This document shows positions 8,097-16,606 of a stretch of 64,000 nucleotides of DNA, in pieces (the stretch's first letter is position 1; the number at the start of each line of letters is the position of its first letter). Under the pieces are notes generated by a model. The model was not told where the DNA came from. It ran no database searches and saw only the letters and a list, made by a program, of their open reading frames with translations. This DNA is from Mesorhizobium sp. M7A.F.Ca.US.008.03.1.1 (lineage in GTDB: Bacteria; Pseudomonadota; Alphaproteobacteria; Rhizobiales; Rhizobiaceae), in NCBI RefSeq assembly GCF_003997495.1, contig NZ_RZRU01000007.1:186001-250000 (forward strand), written 5' to 3'. The position numbers and the translations under genes are program-made.

Positions 8097-8561
8097 TTAT
8101 TTTACCACATCGCCATTCCGCTTAGGTGGGATCGAATAGGTGCCGGTGGCGTGCGCCACCGTGTGTCCGCCCGGGCCGGCGACGATGTCGATGTCGAACA
8201 CCATCAGGCTCTTCCCCAGCTTCAGGATGCGGCAATGGCCGTCGATCGGTCCGGCCTCGGCCTTGCGGACGAAATTGATGTCGAGGTTGACGGTGACGGA
8301 AAGGGCATCCGGCCCGGCATGACTGAGCACACAGACATAACCGCCGATGTCGGCCAGCGTGAACAGCGACGGGCCGGATACGGTGCCGCCGGGACGCAGG
8401 TGCCGCTCGCCGGCATTGAGCCGCACGGTACAGCCGCCAGGGAACACATCGATCGCCTCGTAATATTTGAACTGTTCGTTGAGCTGCGGGTAGACGGTTT
8501 CCATCAGCGCATTGACTTGTTGCGCGGTCAGCACCGGCTTCAAATTGGTCTGGGCGGGCAT
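8097..8561 (-). CDS. PaaI-like hotdog-fold thioesterase
   Basis: The 154-residue protein has the PaaI/thioesterase hotdog core: PGGTVSGPSLFTLADIGGY around residues 60-80 contains the catalytic Asp region, followed by VTVNLDINFVRKAEAG. Such enzymes hydrolyse acyl-CoA thioesters in the cytoplasm. The start at MPAQTNLK is chosen from family length; the open frame continues 134 codons upstream without similarity to the family. It is divergent from the enoyl-CoA hydratase gene, which suits a link to fatty or aromatic acyl-CoA metabolism. The substrate is not determined. Confidence 0.85.
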   Translation of the reverse strand: MPAQTNLKPVLTAQQVNALMETVYPQLNEQFKYYEAIDVFPGGCTVRLNAGERHLRPGGTVSGPSLFTLADIGGYVCVLSHAGPDALSVTVNLDINFVRKAEAGPIDGHCRILKLGKSLMVFDIDIVAGPGGHTVAHATGTYSIPPKRNGDVVK

Positions 8562-8712
8562 GTCGGTCTCACGTTTTGTGCGTAGCTGTATGGGCGCAGC
8601 GCGGCATTTCTGACAACCTTCGTCCCTTGGCGCAAGCAATGGGTGTTGGACGAAACCTGATCCGGTATTAGATACTCTGGCAGCCCCGAGCGGAATCGCG
8701 GAGACCTTATCC

Positions 8713-9534
8713 ATGGCCGAAATCCTTGCCATCAAGCCTGCCGCCGTTGAGGGGCCGGTTGTTGCACAACTGGACAAGGGCGTGCTGCGCCTCACACTCG
8801 CCAATCCGCCCGCCAACGCCCTGTCGCTGGCGGTAATGGCGGCGCTGACGACGGAATTCGAGCGCGCCAAGACCAACAAGGCCGTTCGCGTCATCATTTT
8901 GTCGGCGGCCGGAAAAGTGTTCTGCGCCGGCCACGATCTCAAGGAAATGACCGCGCGCCGCACTGACGCCGATCATGGCAAGGCCTTCTTCGCAGAGACG
9001 TTTGCTGCTTGTGCGACGCTGATGCAGGCGATCGTGCGCCATCCCGTGCCTGTCATCGCGGAAGTTGACGGCCTCGCCACCGCCGCCGGGCTGCAACTGG
9101 TCGCCAGCTGCGATTTAGCGATCGCTTCGCATGAGGCGACTTTCTGCACGCCGGGCGTCAACATCGGCCTGTTCTGCTCGACGCCGATGGTGGCGTTGTC
9201 GCGCAATGTCTCGCGCAAGCATGCCATGGAGATGCTGCTGACCGGAGAGACGATCGATGCGGCGACCGCCAAGGAGTTCGGCCTGGTCAACCGCGTCGTG
9301 CCGCGCGAATATCTGAATCAGATCGTCACCAAATACGCGCAAACCATTGCTTCCAAATCATCTTTGGTGATCAAGACGGGCAAGGAAGCCTTTTACGCGC
9401 AGGCCGAGATGGGGCTGGCGGACGCCTACGCCTATACCGGCCGGATCATGGTCGAAAACATGCTGGCGCGTGACGCCGAGGAAGGCATCGGCGCCTTCAT
9501 CGGCAAGCGCAAGCCGGAATGGACGGAGGAATAG
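8713..9534 (+). CDS. Enoyl-CoA hydratase/isomerase family protein
   Basis: This 273-residue crotonase-fold protein has the oxyanion-hole segments FCAGHDLKEM and VDGLATAAGLQLVASCDLAIAS, and the family C-terminal helix region. It resembles the ECHDC3-type subgroup. Crotonase enzymes act on acyl-CoA thioesters; the position that carries the hydratase Glu in the classical enzyme is not clearly conserved, so hydratase activity is only presumed. It is divergent from the thioesterase and followed 10 bases later by the VOC gene, with which it is probably cotranscribed. Confidence 0.87.
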   Translation: MAEILAIKPAAVEGPVVAQLDKGVLRLTLANPPANALSLAVMAALTTEFERAKTNKAVRVIILSAAGKVFCAGHDLKEMTARRTDADHGKAFFAETFAACATLMQAIVRHPVPVIAEVDGLATAAGLQLVASCDLAIASHEATFCTPGVNIGLFCSTPMVALSRNVSRKHAMEMLLTGETIDAATAKEFGLVNRVVPREYLNQIVTKYAQTIASKSSLVIKTGKEAFYAQAEMGLADAYAYTGRIMVENMLARDAEEGIGAFIGKRKPEWTEE

Positions 9535-9544
9535 GAGCAGCACC

Positions 9545-9967
9545 ATGGAGCCGCGCATCTCCATCATCACGATCGCGACTGACGATCTCGACCGCGCGGT
9601 GCGTTTCTATGAGGCGATGGGCTTGAAGCGGCATGCCGGCATTACCGAAGGTGTCGCCTTCTTCCAGATGGGCGGCGTCATTCTGGGCCTGTTCCCGCGC
9701 GCCAGCGCCGAAGAGGATTCCGGCATCGCCTTCGCCGCGGCGCCATCGGCGGTCTCCCTCGCCTACAACACTCGCTCCGACGCCGAAGTCGACGACGTGC
9801 TCGCCAGGGCGGAAAAAGCCGGCGGCCGGATCGTCAAGCCGGCCGGCCGCGCCTTCTGGGGTGGCTGGTACGGCTATTTTGCCGATGCCGACGGACATGT
9901 CTGGGAAGTGGCGCACAATCCGGCCTTTCCGATCGCGGAAGACGGCACGATTTCACTGCCCAAATGA
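9545..9967 (+). CDS. VOC (glyoxalase-fold) family protein
   Basis: This 140-residue protein has the paired beta-alpha-beta-beta-beta modules of the vicinal oxygen chelate fold: TIATDDLDRAVRFYEAMGL at the start, and WGGWYGYFADADGHVWEVAHNP near residue 110, ending in the metal-ligand Glu of the second module. Members include glyoxalases, dioxygenases and drug-binding proteins, so the function is open. The ATG at 9545 has AGGAG 9 bases upstream and fits the domain start. It follows the crotonase gene by 10 bases. Confidence 0.85.
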   Translation: MEPRISIITIATDDLDRAVRFYEAMGLKRHAGITEGVAFFQMGGVILGLFPRASAEEDSGIAFAAAPSAVSLAYNTRSDAEVDDVLARAEKAGGRIVKPAGRAFWGGWYGYFADADGHVWEVAHNPAFPIAEDGTISLPK

Positions 9968-9980
9968 TGCGAACCGGCTG

Positions 9981-10757
9981 ATGGCCCATCGCAAGCAGCT
10001 GACGCGGCTAAAGGCTCCCTACCTAAAGCGCATCCTGCTCGCCGCCGAGCGGGTCGAGGATTGGGAAAAGTATCCATGGAACCTGCCGCTGTTTCGCGGC
10101 CACGAGTTCGAACTCGAATTCACCACGCCGATCACCATCATTGTCGGTGAGAACGGCACCGGCAAATCGACGCTGCTCGAGGCGATAGGCGCATTGGCCG
10201 GCTATGATGAGGCCGGCGGCGGCAAGGGATATAGGCCGGTCGACCATTCCGGCGCCGTCGACAAAAGTGGTGCAGCACTTGCAGACACATTCCGTGGCCA
10301 CTGGCTGCCGAAAGTCACCGCCGGCTGGTTCTTTCGCGCCGAATCCTTCTACTCCGTGGCTCGCTATCTCGATCGGGCGGCGCTGGAGTCTGGCGAGGCA
10401 CCGCCGGACTTCCTGTCCTGGTCGCATGGCGAAGGTTTTATCCGCTTTTTCGAGGAGCGCTGCCGCAGGCAAGGCATCTACATCCTCGACGAGCCCGAGA
10501 GCGCGCTTTCGCCGTCGCGTCAGATCGAGCTGCTCAAGATGCTGCGGCGCATGAACCAGTCAGGCACCGCGCAAGTGATCATGGCAACGCATTCGCCGCT
10601 GCTGATGGCTTGTCCAGGCGCGCGGCTGTTCCGCATCAGCCGGTTCGGGCTCGAGCCCGCGGACTTTCGCGACACGGACCACTTCCGCATGCTGCGCGAT
10701 TTCAGCAATGACCCGGATGGCTTTCTCGACGAGGCGTTGTATGAGGACGAGGCATGA
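9981..10757 (+). CDS. AAA-type ATPase (COG3910-like)
   Basis: This 258-residue ATPase has an SMC/ABC-type nucleotide site: Walker A VGENGTGKSTLLEAI near residue 56, Walker B YILDEPESALSPSRQ near residue 170, and a switch histidine in MATHSPLLM. There is no DNA-binding or nuclease domain and no partner toxin gene. It starts 13 bases after the VOC stop and overlaps the next gene by four bases (ATGA), so it belongs to the same transcript as the CoA-binding protein. Short stand-alone ATPases of this type are common in bacteria and have no established role. Confidence 0.85.
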   Translation: MAHRKQLTRLKAPYLKRILLAAERVEDWEKYPWNLPLFRGHEFELEFTTPITIIVGENGTGKSTLLEAIGALAGYDEAGGGKGYRPVDHSGAVDKSGAALADTFRGHWLPKVTAGWFFRAESFYSVARYLDRAALESGEAPPDFLSWSHGEGFIRFFEERCRRQGIYILDEPESALSPSRQIELLKMLRRMNQSGTAQVIMATHSPLLMACPGARLFRISRFGLEPADFRDTDHFRMLRDFSNDPDGFLDEALYEDEA

Positions 10758-11275
10758 ACCACGATAGCTACGACAACACCTACATCGCCGGCATCCTCAA
10801 TTCGGTGAAGACCATCGCCATGGTCGGCGCATCCGCCAATGATGTGCGGCCAAGCTATTTCGTGCTGAAATATCTGCTGGCCAAGGGGTTTTCGGTGTTC
10901 CCGATCAACCCTGGCCAGGCCGGCAAGGAGAATATCGGCCGGATGACTTATGCGAGGCTCGCCGATATTCCAGAGCCGATCGACATGGTTGACATTTTTC
11001 GCGCGCCGGCGGCTGTGCCTGGCATCGTCGACGAGGCGTTGCGGCTCGATCCCTTGCCGAAAGTCATCTGGATGCAGCTCGGAGTGCGCCATGACGAGAC
11101 CGCCGCGCGCGCCGAGGCTGCCGGCATCAAGGTGGTGATGAACCGCTGCCCCAAGATCGAATATGGCAAGCTGTCCGGAGAGATCGGCTGGACCGGCGTC
11201 AATTCCGGCGTGCTGTCTTCGAAGAAGCCGCTGATGCGGTCGGGATTCCAGAGTTTCGGCGTGCGCCAGAAATAG
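10754..11275 (+). CDS. CoA-binding domain protein (YccU-like)
   Basis: The 173-residue protein has a Rossmann-type CoA-binding domain from residue 14: VKTIAMVGASANDVRPSY, GFSVFPINPG, DMVDIFRAPAAVPGIVDEA and a final NRCPKIEY. In this small family a conserved Cys near the end (here in NRCP) is the residue that may become linked to CoA. It overlaps the ATPase stop by four bases and precedes the O-acetylhomoserine sulfhydrylase gene, a neighbourhood also known in other rhizobia, which suggests a link to sulfur or thiol metabolism (inference). Confidence 0.86.
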   Translation: MNHDSYDNTYIAGILNSVKTIAMVGASANDVRPSYFVLKYLLAKGFSVFPINPGQAGKENIGRMTYARLADIPEPIDMVDIFRAPAAVPGIVDEALRLDPLPKVIWMQLGVRHDETAARAEAAGIKVVMNRCPKIEYGKLSGEIGWTGVNSGVLSSKKPLMRSGFQSFGVRQK

Positions 11276-11323
11276 TGCGCGTCGCTCAAAAGTGCGCGGC
11301 GGTTTTGGGATAACGACGTGCAC
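11275..11323. repeat. Dispersed palindrome, copy A
   Basis: An inverted repeat with outer arms GTGCGCGTCG and CGACGTGCAC and inner arms CAAAA and TTTTG. It overlaps the last base of the CoA-binding gene. The inner part matches the palindromes at 21581, 48868, 48923 and 54370. Confidence 0.65.
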
Positions 11324-11499
11324 CAAAAGCAAGGCCTGATGCGCAATGCGCCTTGGCGCAAAATTATTCCTCAGGTCAGCGCATTTTCTACGGCCTCGGC
11401 CGCAGATCATTCGCCGAAGGGCATTTTCTTCTTTGCATTCCCGCTCGGGCTTCGCCAAGAATGCCCGGCCATTTCAAGAATTTCAAAAGGGAGGTTTCG

Positions 11500-12780
11500 A
11501 TGACCCGCACGCCCGGTTTCAATACGCTCGCCGTCCATGCCGGCGCCAAGCCAGACCCGGCGACCGGCGCGCGCGCCACGCCAATCTATCAGACCACCTC
11601 CTTCGTCTTCGATGATGCCGACCATGCCGCCTCGCTGTTCGGGCTGAAGGCCTTCGGTAACATCTACACCCGCATCATGAACCCGACCCAGGCGGTGCTG
11701 GAAGAACGCATGGCGGCCCTCGAAGGCGGCACGGCGGCCCTCGCGGTCGCCTCCGGCCATGCAGCGCAGGTGATCGTGTTCCACAATCTGATGCAGCCGG
11801 GCGACAATTTCGTCGCCGCCAACAAGCTTTACGGCGGTTCGATCAACCAGTTCGGCCATGCCTTCAAGAATTATGGCTGGGAGGTGCGCTGGGCCGACAC
11901 ATACGACATCTCGACTTTCGAAAGCCAGATCGACGACAGGACCAAGGCGATCTTCATCGAGAGCCTCGCCAATCCGGGCGGCACCTTCGTCGATATCGAG
12001 AAGATCGGCGACATCGCGCGCAGGCACGGCCTGCCGCTGATCGTCGACAACACGCTTGCCTCGCCCTACCTGATCCGGCCGATCGAGCATGGCGCCGACA
12101 TCGTCGTGCATTCGCTGACCAAGTTCATCGGCGGCCATGGCAATTCGATCGGCGGCGCCATCGTCGATGGCGGCACCTTCGACTGGTCGAAGTCGGGCAA
12201 ATACCCGATGCTGTCGGAACCGCGTCCCGAATATGGCGGTCTCGTCCTGCACGAAACCTTCGGCAATTTCGCCTTCGCCATCGCCGCGCGCGTGCTCGGC
12301 CTGCGCGATCTCGGCCCGGCGATCTCGCCGTTCAACGCCTTCCTCATCCTGACCGGCCTGGAAACCTTGCCGCTGCGCATGCAGCGCCACTGCGACAACG
12401 CCGTGACGGTCGCTGCCTGGCTGTCCAACCACCCGAAGGTCGCGTCGGTGAACTACCCCGGCCTGCCCAGCGACAAGAACAACGCGCTGCAGAAGAAGTA
12501 CTCACCGCTTGGCGCCGGCGCCGTGTTCACCTTCGCTCTCAAGGGCGGCTACGACGCCGGCGTCAAATTCGTCGAGGCGCTCGAATTGTTCTCGCACCTC
12601 GCCAATGTCGGCGACACCAAGTCGCTGGTCATCCACCCTGCTTCGACCACGCACCGCCAGCTTTCCGACGAGCAGAAGGTCAAGGCCGGCGCAGGACCGG
12701 ACACGGTGCGGCTTTCGATCGGCATCGAGGACGTCAACGACATCGTCGCCGACCTCGAACAGGCGCTTGCCAAGGTCTGA
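11500..12780 (+). CDS. metZ: O-acetylhomoserine aminocarboxypropyltransferase (sulfhydrylase)
   Basis: This 426-residue PLP enzyme of the Cys/Met metabolism family makes homocysteine from O-acetylhomoserine and sulfide, the direct route of methionine synthesis. The PLP lysine is K208 in HSLTKFIGGHG. The N-terminus NTLAVHAGAKPDPATGARATPIYQT and the length of about 426 residues fit the O-acetylhomoserine (MetY/OAH) branch rather than the shorter cystathionine enzymes. The start at 11500 is preceded by AAAGGGAGG. The 224-base upstream gap was checked for a SAM-II riboswitch and none was recognised. The gene symbol could equally be given as metY. Confidence 0.9.
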   Translation: MTRTPGFNTLAVHAGAKPDPATGARATPIYQTTSFVFDDADHAASLFGLKAFGNIYTRIMNPTQAVLEERMAALEGGTAALAVASGHAAQVIVFHNLMQPGDNFVAANKLYGGSINQFGHAFKNYGWEVRWADTYDISTFESQIDDRTKAIFIESLANPGGTFVDIEKIGDIARRHGLPLIVDNTLASPYLIRPIEHGADIVVHSLTKFIGGHGNSIGGAIVDGGTFDWSKSGKYPMLSEPRPEYGGLVLHETFGNFAFAIAARVLGLRDLGPAISPFNAFLILTGLETLPLRMQRHCDNAVTVAAWLSNHPKVASVNYPGLPSDKNNALQKKYSPLGAGAVFTFALKGGYDAGVKFVEALELFSHLANVGDTKSLVIHPASTTHRQLSDEQKVKAGAGPDTVRLSIGIEDVNDIVADLEQALAKV

Positions 12781-12786
12781 CCGATC

Positions 12787-13137
12787 ATGAGCGAGTCAAA
12801 ATTCCTTGCCATCGGCGTCGACACTGTCGACGCCGAACAGGGCGCGCCGGCGCCGGACCGGCTGATCTCGGGCGATCCCAAATTCCGCACCTGGAATGTC
12901 GAGGAGCGCGACGGCGGCCTCTACGCCGGCATCTGGGAATCGACCCCGGGCAAATGGCGCATCGTCTATGACGAGTGGGAATTCTGCCACATCCTGTCCG
13001 GCGTTTCGGTGATCGCGGAGGACGGCGGGCAAGCGCGCACCGTTCGGGCCGGCGACAGTTTCGTGCTGAGGCCCGGCTTCAAAGGCAGCTGGGAAGTGCT
13101 TGAAACGACTCGCAAGGAGTATGTGATCAAGCTCTGA
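12787..13137 (+). CDS. Cupin-domain protein (DUF861-type)
   Basis: The 116-residue single-domain cupin has the two barrel motifs in short form: EFCHILSGVSVIAEDGG followed by VRAGDSFVLRPGFKGSWEVLE. This is the EutQ-like/DUF861 group, which includes sugar-nucleotide or ureidoglycine-related proteins, but most members have unknown function. It starts 6 bases after the sulfhydrylase stop, so it is cotranscribed. No metal-binding His cluster typical of dioxygenase cupins is obvious. Confidence 0.84.
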   Translation: MSESKFLAIGVDTVDAEQGAPAPDRLISGDPKFRTWNVEERDGGLYAGIWESTPGKWRIVYDEWEFCHILSGVSVIAEDGGQARTVRAGDSFVLRPGFKGSWEVLETTRKEYVIKL

Positions 13138-13199
13138 TCACTTCCCCGGAAACTGGCTGAGCAGGCTGTCCTGGAAGGTCAAGACCAACCCGCGCTTCG

Positions 13200-14450
13200 T
13201 CAAAAGCCAACGGCGAGCGTTTCCAGCCCATGGAAGTGGTAAGTGTCGCGGAAGCTTGGCCTTTCGGCAAGATGCAGCTTCGGGTGCCGTTCGAACAAGG
13301 CTTTCAGCGACACCTGCAATTCGAGCCGGGCGAGCGGCGCGCCGATGCAGAAATGGATGCCGGCACCGAAGGACACGTTCTTCTGGTCCGAACGGCCGGG
13401 CCGGAAGGCGAGGGGATCGGCGAAGGCGCGTGGGTCGTGATTGGCCATGCCCAGCAGCAACCCGATCGTCTGGCCCGGCTGCACGACGATACCGGGCGCG
13501 ACCTCGACCTCCTGATAGGCATAGCGCGCGAACATGTGCAGCGGCGCGTCGAAGCGCAGGCATTCCTCGACCGTTGCCGCGGTCGCCTCGGGCGAACCGA
13601 AGAAGCGACTGACGTCGCCGCCTTGCATAAGGATCGAGCGGACGGCATTGCCGGTCTGATGCACGGTCGCTTCGTGGCCGGCATTGAGCAGCAGGATCGC
13701 CGAGGACACCATCTCGTCCTCCGATAACCTCTCACCGTCCTCCTGCGCCGAGATCAGCAGCGACAACAGGTCGTCGCCGGGATTCCTGCGCCGCTCGATG
13801 ACGTGGCCCCGGAGGAAATCCGCAAATTCGCGGGCGGCGCGGTTGGCCGTCTCTTCGATCGCGCGTGTGCGGCCATGCATGTACATGGCAACCATCTGGT
13901 GCGACCAGTCGAGCAGTTGCGGCCCCATTTCGACCGGCACGCCGAGCATTTCGGCAATGATGGTGATCGGCAAGGGTGCCGCGAAATCAGGCAACAGGTC
14001 GACCGTCTTGCCCGGTTCGAAACGGTCGATCAACTCGTTGGCCAAGACCTCGACACGCGGCCGCAGCCGTTCGACCTGGCGCGAGACGAAGGCTCGGTTG
14101 ACCAGTGTTCTCAGCCGCGTGTGCACCGGCGGCTCCAGTTCCAGCATCGAATTGGCTTCGACGCCGTCGAAAGCGCTGAGATGGCTGCGGTCCTGACCGA
14201 TGCCGCGACTGTCTGGAATGCCGGCCGGGTTCTGGCGACCGAAGCGGCGGTCGCGCAGCAGCCGGTTGACGTCGTCAAAGCCGCCAAAGCACCAGAAGCC
14301 GAATTCTTCCCAGAAGAATGCATTCGATACGCCGTGCAGGAAAGCATAGGCGTCATAAGGGTTTTGAAAAAAAGCCGGCTCGTGCGGATCAAGCCGCAGA
14401 TGTCGAGTGGCTGGATCAAAGGCCAGGGCGGGAGGCGTCAATTTGCTCAT
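13200..14450 (-). CDS. Cytochrome P450
   Basis: This 416-residue soluble class I P450 has the haem-binding loop FGAGIHFCIGAPLARLEL with C368 as thiolate ligand, the I-helix LLNAGHEATVHQ with the oxygen-activating acid-alcohol pair altered around E-A-T, and the K-helix ExxR in VEECLRF. It belongs to the bacterial CYP type that needs a ferredoxin and reductase; none is encoded nearby. The start at MSKLTPP was chosen by family length; the frame is open further upstream. It is divergent from the flavin oxidase at 14554. The substrate is unknown. Confidence 0.93.
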   Translation of the reverse strand: MSKLTPPALAFDPATRHLRLDPHEPAFFQNPYDAYAFLHGVSNAFFWEEFGFWCFGGFDDVNRLLRDRRFGRQNPAGIPDSRGIGQDRSHLSAFDGVEANSMLELEPPVHTRLRTLVNRAFVSRQVERLRPRVEVLANELIDRFEPGKTVDLLPDFAAPLPITIIAEMLGVPVEMGPQLLDWSHQMVAMYMHGRTRAIEETANRAAREFADFLRGHVIERRRNPGDDLLSLLISAQEDGERLSEDEMVSSAILLLNAGHEATVHQTGNAVRSILMQGGDVSRFFGSPEATAATVEECLRFDAPLHMFARYAYQEVEVAPGIVVQPGQTIGLLLGMANHDPRAFADPLAFRPGRSDQKNVSFGAGIHFCIGAPLARLELQVSLKALFERHPKLHLAERPSFRDTYHFHGLETLAVGF

Positions 14451-14553
14451 GCCAGACCAATAGCGCGGCTTGCCAGCCTGGTTCCAGACCGTATGTTGGC
14501 GCCCGCAATCGAATATGTTGAGCCAGCCGACCGGCTGCGGAAAGTCTGATTTG

Positions 14554-15636
14554 ATGAAGGTGATCATTGTCGGTGCGGGTATTGCTGGTCTCTCGACGGC
14601 GTGGTCGCTGGTCAAGGCGGGTCACAGCGTTTCGATCGTCGAGCAGGGGCTGATCCCGAACCCGCTGGCCGCGTCGGGCGACCATCATCGCATCATCCGC
14701 CGCGCCTACCGAGCGGGGACCGGCTATGGCCGGCTGATCACCGAAGCCTACCAGGCCTGGGACGAGATGTGGGCCGATCTCGGCGAAAGCCATCTCGATG
14801 CGCGCGGATTTGTCTGCATTTCGCGCGAGCCGGGCGACGAGGCCGAGGAATATCGGGAGGGCCTGGAAGAAGGCAATTTTCCGTTCGAGTTGCTGGAGCC
14901 GGACGCAGCCGTGAAGCGCTGGCCGTTTCTTGAATCCGGTTCGTTCCGCTATGCCTATTTTTCGACCGAAGGCGGCGCGCTGCATTGCCGCAAGATCGCC
15001 TCCGGCCTGGCAAAGTGGCTGCGCGTCAACGGCGCCAATGTCTACGAACACAGCAGGGTCACCGTGATCGACGCCGAAGCCGGTCATATCGTGCTCGAAA
15101 GCGGCGAGACCATGCAGGCCGACCGCATCGTCGTCGCCGCCGGTGCCTGGGTGCTGAAACTGTTCCCGGAGCTGGACAGCGAACTGAAGACCTATCGAAC
15201 AGCACTCGCCTATGTCGAACCGCCGGCCGACCTCGAGGCCGCCTGGCAGGCTTCACCGGTTGTCCTCGATATCGGCGGCGCGGTCGACGGCTATGTGATC
15301 CCGCCCTCGGGCGGCGCCGGCATGAAATTCGGTTCGGGGCTGCACAGGGTGCCGACCAGCGACGCCGACTGGAACCGTGAGCCGGTGGCCGGCGAGGGCG
15401 AGGCGATCCGCAACCTGTTCTCGCCGCCGATCGCCCGGATCGAGGAATACAGGGTGACCGAGGTCGTCACCTGCGCCTACACCTTCACATCAGACGAAAA
15501 ATTCATGGCGCATGAAAAGGGCAAGTGCCTGATCGTCTCGGCCTGTTCGGGCCATGGCTACAAGTTCGGCGCGGCGGTCGGCAGGCGCGTTGCGGCGGCG
15601 GTAGGCGACGGCGACATCGCCGGCCTGAAGACATAG
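14554..15636 (+). CDS. Sarcosine-oxidase-like FAD-dependent amine oxidase
   Basis: The 360-residue protein has the FAD-binding GxGxxG at its very start (VIIVGAGIAGLSTAW, residues 3-17) and the MSOX/SolA C-terminal region SACSGHGYKFGAAVGR. C307 in TCAYTFTSDEKF matches the cysteine that binds FAD covalently in monomeric sarcosine oxidase. Family members oxidise N-methyl or secondary amino acids such as sarcosine, pipecolate or N-methyltryptophan, releasing hydrogen peroxide. The gene is divergent from the P450 across about 100 bases, which suggests shared control and perhaps one pathway. The substrate is not known. Confidence 0.88.
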   Translation: MKVIIVGAGIAGLSTAWSLVKAGHSVSIVEQGLIPNPLAASGDHHRIIRRAYRAGTGYGRLITEAYQAWDEMWADLGESHLDARGFVCISREPGDEAEEYREGLEEGNFPFELLEPDAAVKRWPFLESGSFRYAYFSTEGGALHCRKIASGLAKWLRVNGANVYEHSRVTVIDAEAGHIVLESGETMQADRIVVAAGAWVLKLFPELDSELKTYRTALAYVEPPADLEAAWQASPVVLDIGGAVDGYVIPPSGGAGMKFGSGLHRVPTSDADWNREPVAGEGEAIRNLFSPPIARIEEYRVTEVVTCAYTFTSDEKFMAHEKGKCLIVSACSGHGYKFGAAVGRRVAAAVGDGDIAGLKT

Positions 15637-15676
15637 CTGCGGGCGGAAGTGGCCTCAACGCCCGCTGAAGCTTGAC

Positions 15677-16267
15677 CTAATCCTGGCAATGCCTGGGAAT
15701 ATGCACGCGTCGCCAGCCCGATGAGCCTTCTCGGACCAGCACGCGGCGCGCGACGGTCTGGTAGGAGGCGGGGACATCGATGATGCGCCTTTGCTCCGGC
15801 TGCACCAGCACTTCCTCGGCGATGCTGTCGTACTGTGCCGGGATGACGACACGGCGCGTGCGTTCGGGCTGGATCACCACGGTTTTGGCGACACGTTCGT
15901 AGCGCGTCTTGTGCCAGACCTTGCACAGCACCTTGCGGCCATGGATGGCGCGCCATTCCCAGGAATAGCCGCCGCCATCGACCCGGACCATGCTGTAGAC
16001 GGTGCGGGTGACGGCCGGCACGATCTGGTAGGTCACTTGCGCCGGAACGGTCATCACGACGCGCTCGCGCGTGCCATAGATAGGGGGGATATAGTCGACC
16101 TGCTGACCGGGAGGACTGATCATCACGTCTTCATAGACCGTGTCGTACACGGCCGGACTGCGGACCGGTTCATAGCATTCGACGGCTTGGCCGCCGGCCG
16201 CTGTCTGCGAAATCGTGCCGAGCATGGTCAGCCCGGCAATGGTGAAGCATGCGGTTTTCCCGGACAT
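15677..16267 (-). CDS. Exported protein with VxV-PExxR-PAxY repeats, unknown function
   Basis: This 196-residue protein starts with a signal peptide (MSGKTACFTIAGLTMLG, cleavage near AAGG) and has two cysteines after it (C in VECYEP, C in LCKVWHK). The mature part is made of imperfect repeats of about 30 residues that combine a V-x-V strand, a basic PExxR step and PAxY: for example VVIQPERTRRVVIPAQYDSIAEEVLVQPEQRRIIDVPASYQ in shorter segments. No catalytic motif is visible. GGGGAG precedes the ATG. It stands alone between the flavin oxidase and clpP. A periplasmic or surface structural role is a guess. Confidence 0.72.
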   Translation of the reverse strand: MSGKTACFTIAGLTMLGTISQTAAGGQAVECYEPVRSPAVYDTVYEDVMISPPGQQVDYIPPIYGTRERVVMTVPAQVTYQIVPAVTRTVYSMVRVDGGGYSWEWRAIHGRKVLCKVWHKTRYERVAKTVVIQPERTRRVVIPAQYDSIAEEVLVQPEQRRIIDVPASYQTVARRVLVREGSSGWRRVHIPRHCQD

Positions 16268-16606
16268 GACACTCCCCGTGTTGAACTCCACGCATAAGTT
16301 CAACGTTGAATTGTAGAGGAAGCCGTTTCGGAGAAAAGCGGTTTCGGCGCATTTCGTTAAGTGACGCGGTTAAGAAACTGCTACCTTTGCGAGACCGGCC
16401 ATGCGGCTCCAGACCCGCGGAAGCATCCGTCGGCCCGAATCCTTGGTCAGAAAGCTTGATTCGACTTACCCAGATGGCTAGGAGGGGTCGGCCTTGCACA
16501 AGGATGAGCCGGCATCCTATTTACGGAATAACGATCCAGAACCGATTCTGCCCGATCTGCCAGCATTCCCGGCGCCGGAATCCCACCGCGAGATAAGAGA
16601 CAACTG
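16268..16606. other. Intergenic region before clpP, 339 bases
   Basis: No convincing gene is present. One weak promoter match on plus is TTGATT (16456-16461) and TAGGAG (16479-16484) with a 17-base spacer, which would leave a leader of about 120 bases for clpP. No heat-shock (RpoH) promoter could be recognised with confidence. Confidence 0.4.

Noticed and set aside
11276..11499. SAM riboswitch upstream of the sulfhydrylase
   Set aside because: The gap was read for the short SAM-II pseudoknot layout and no convincing core was found; a dispersed palindrome occupies part of it.
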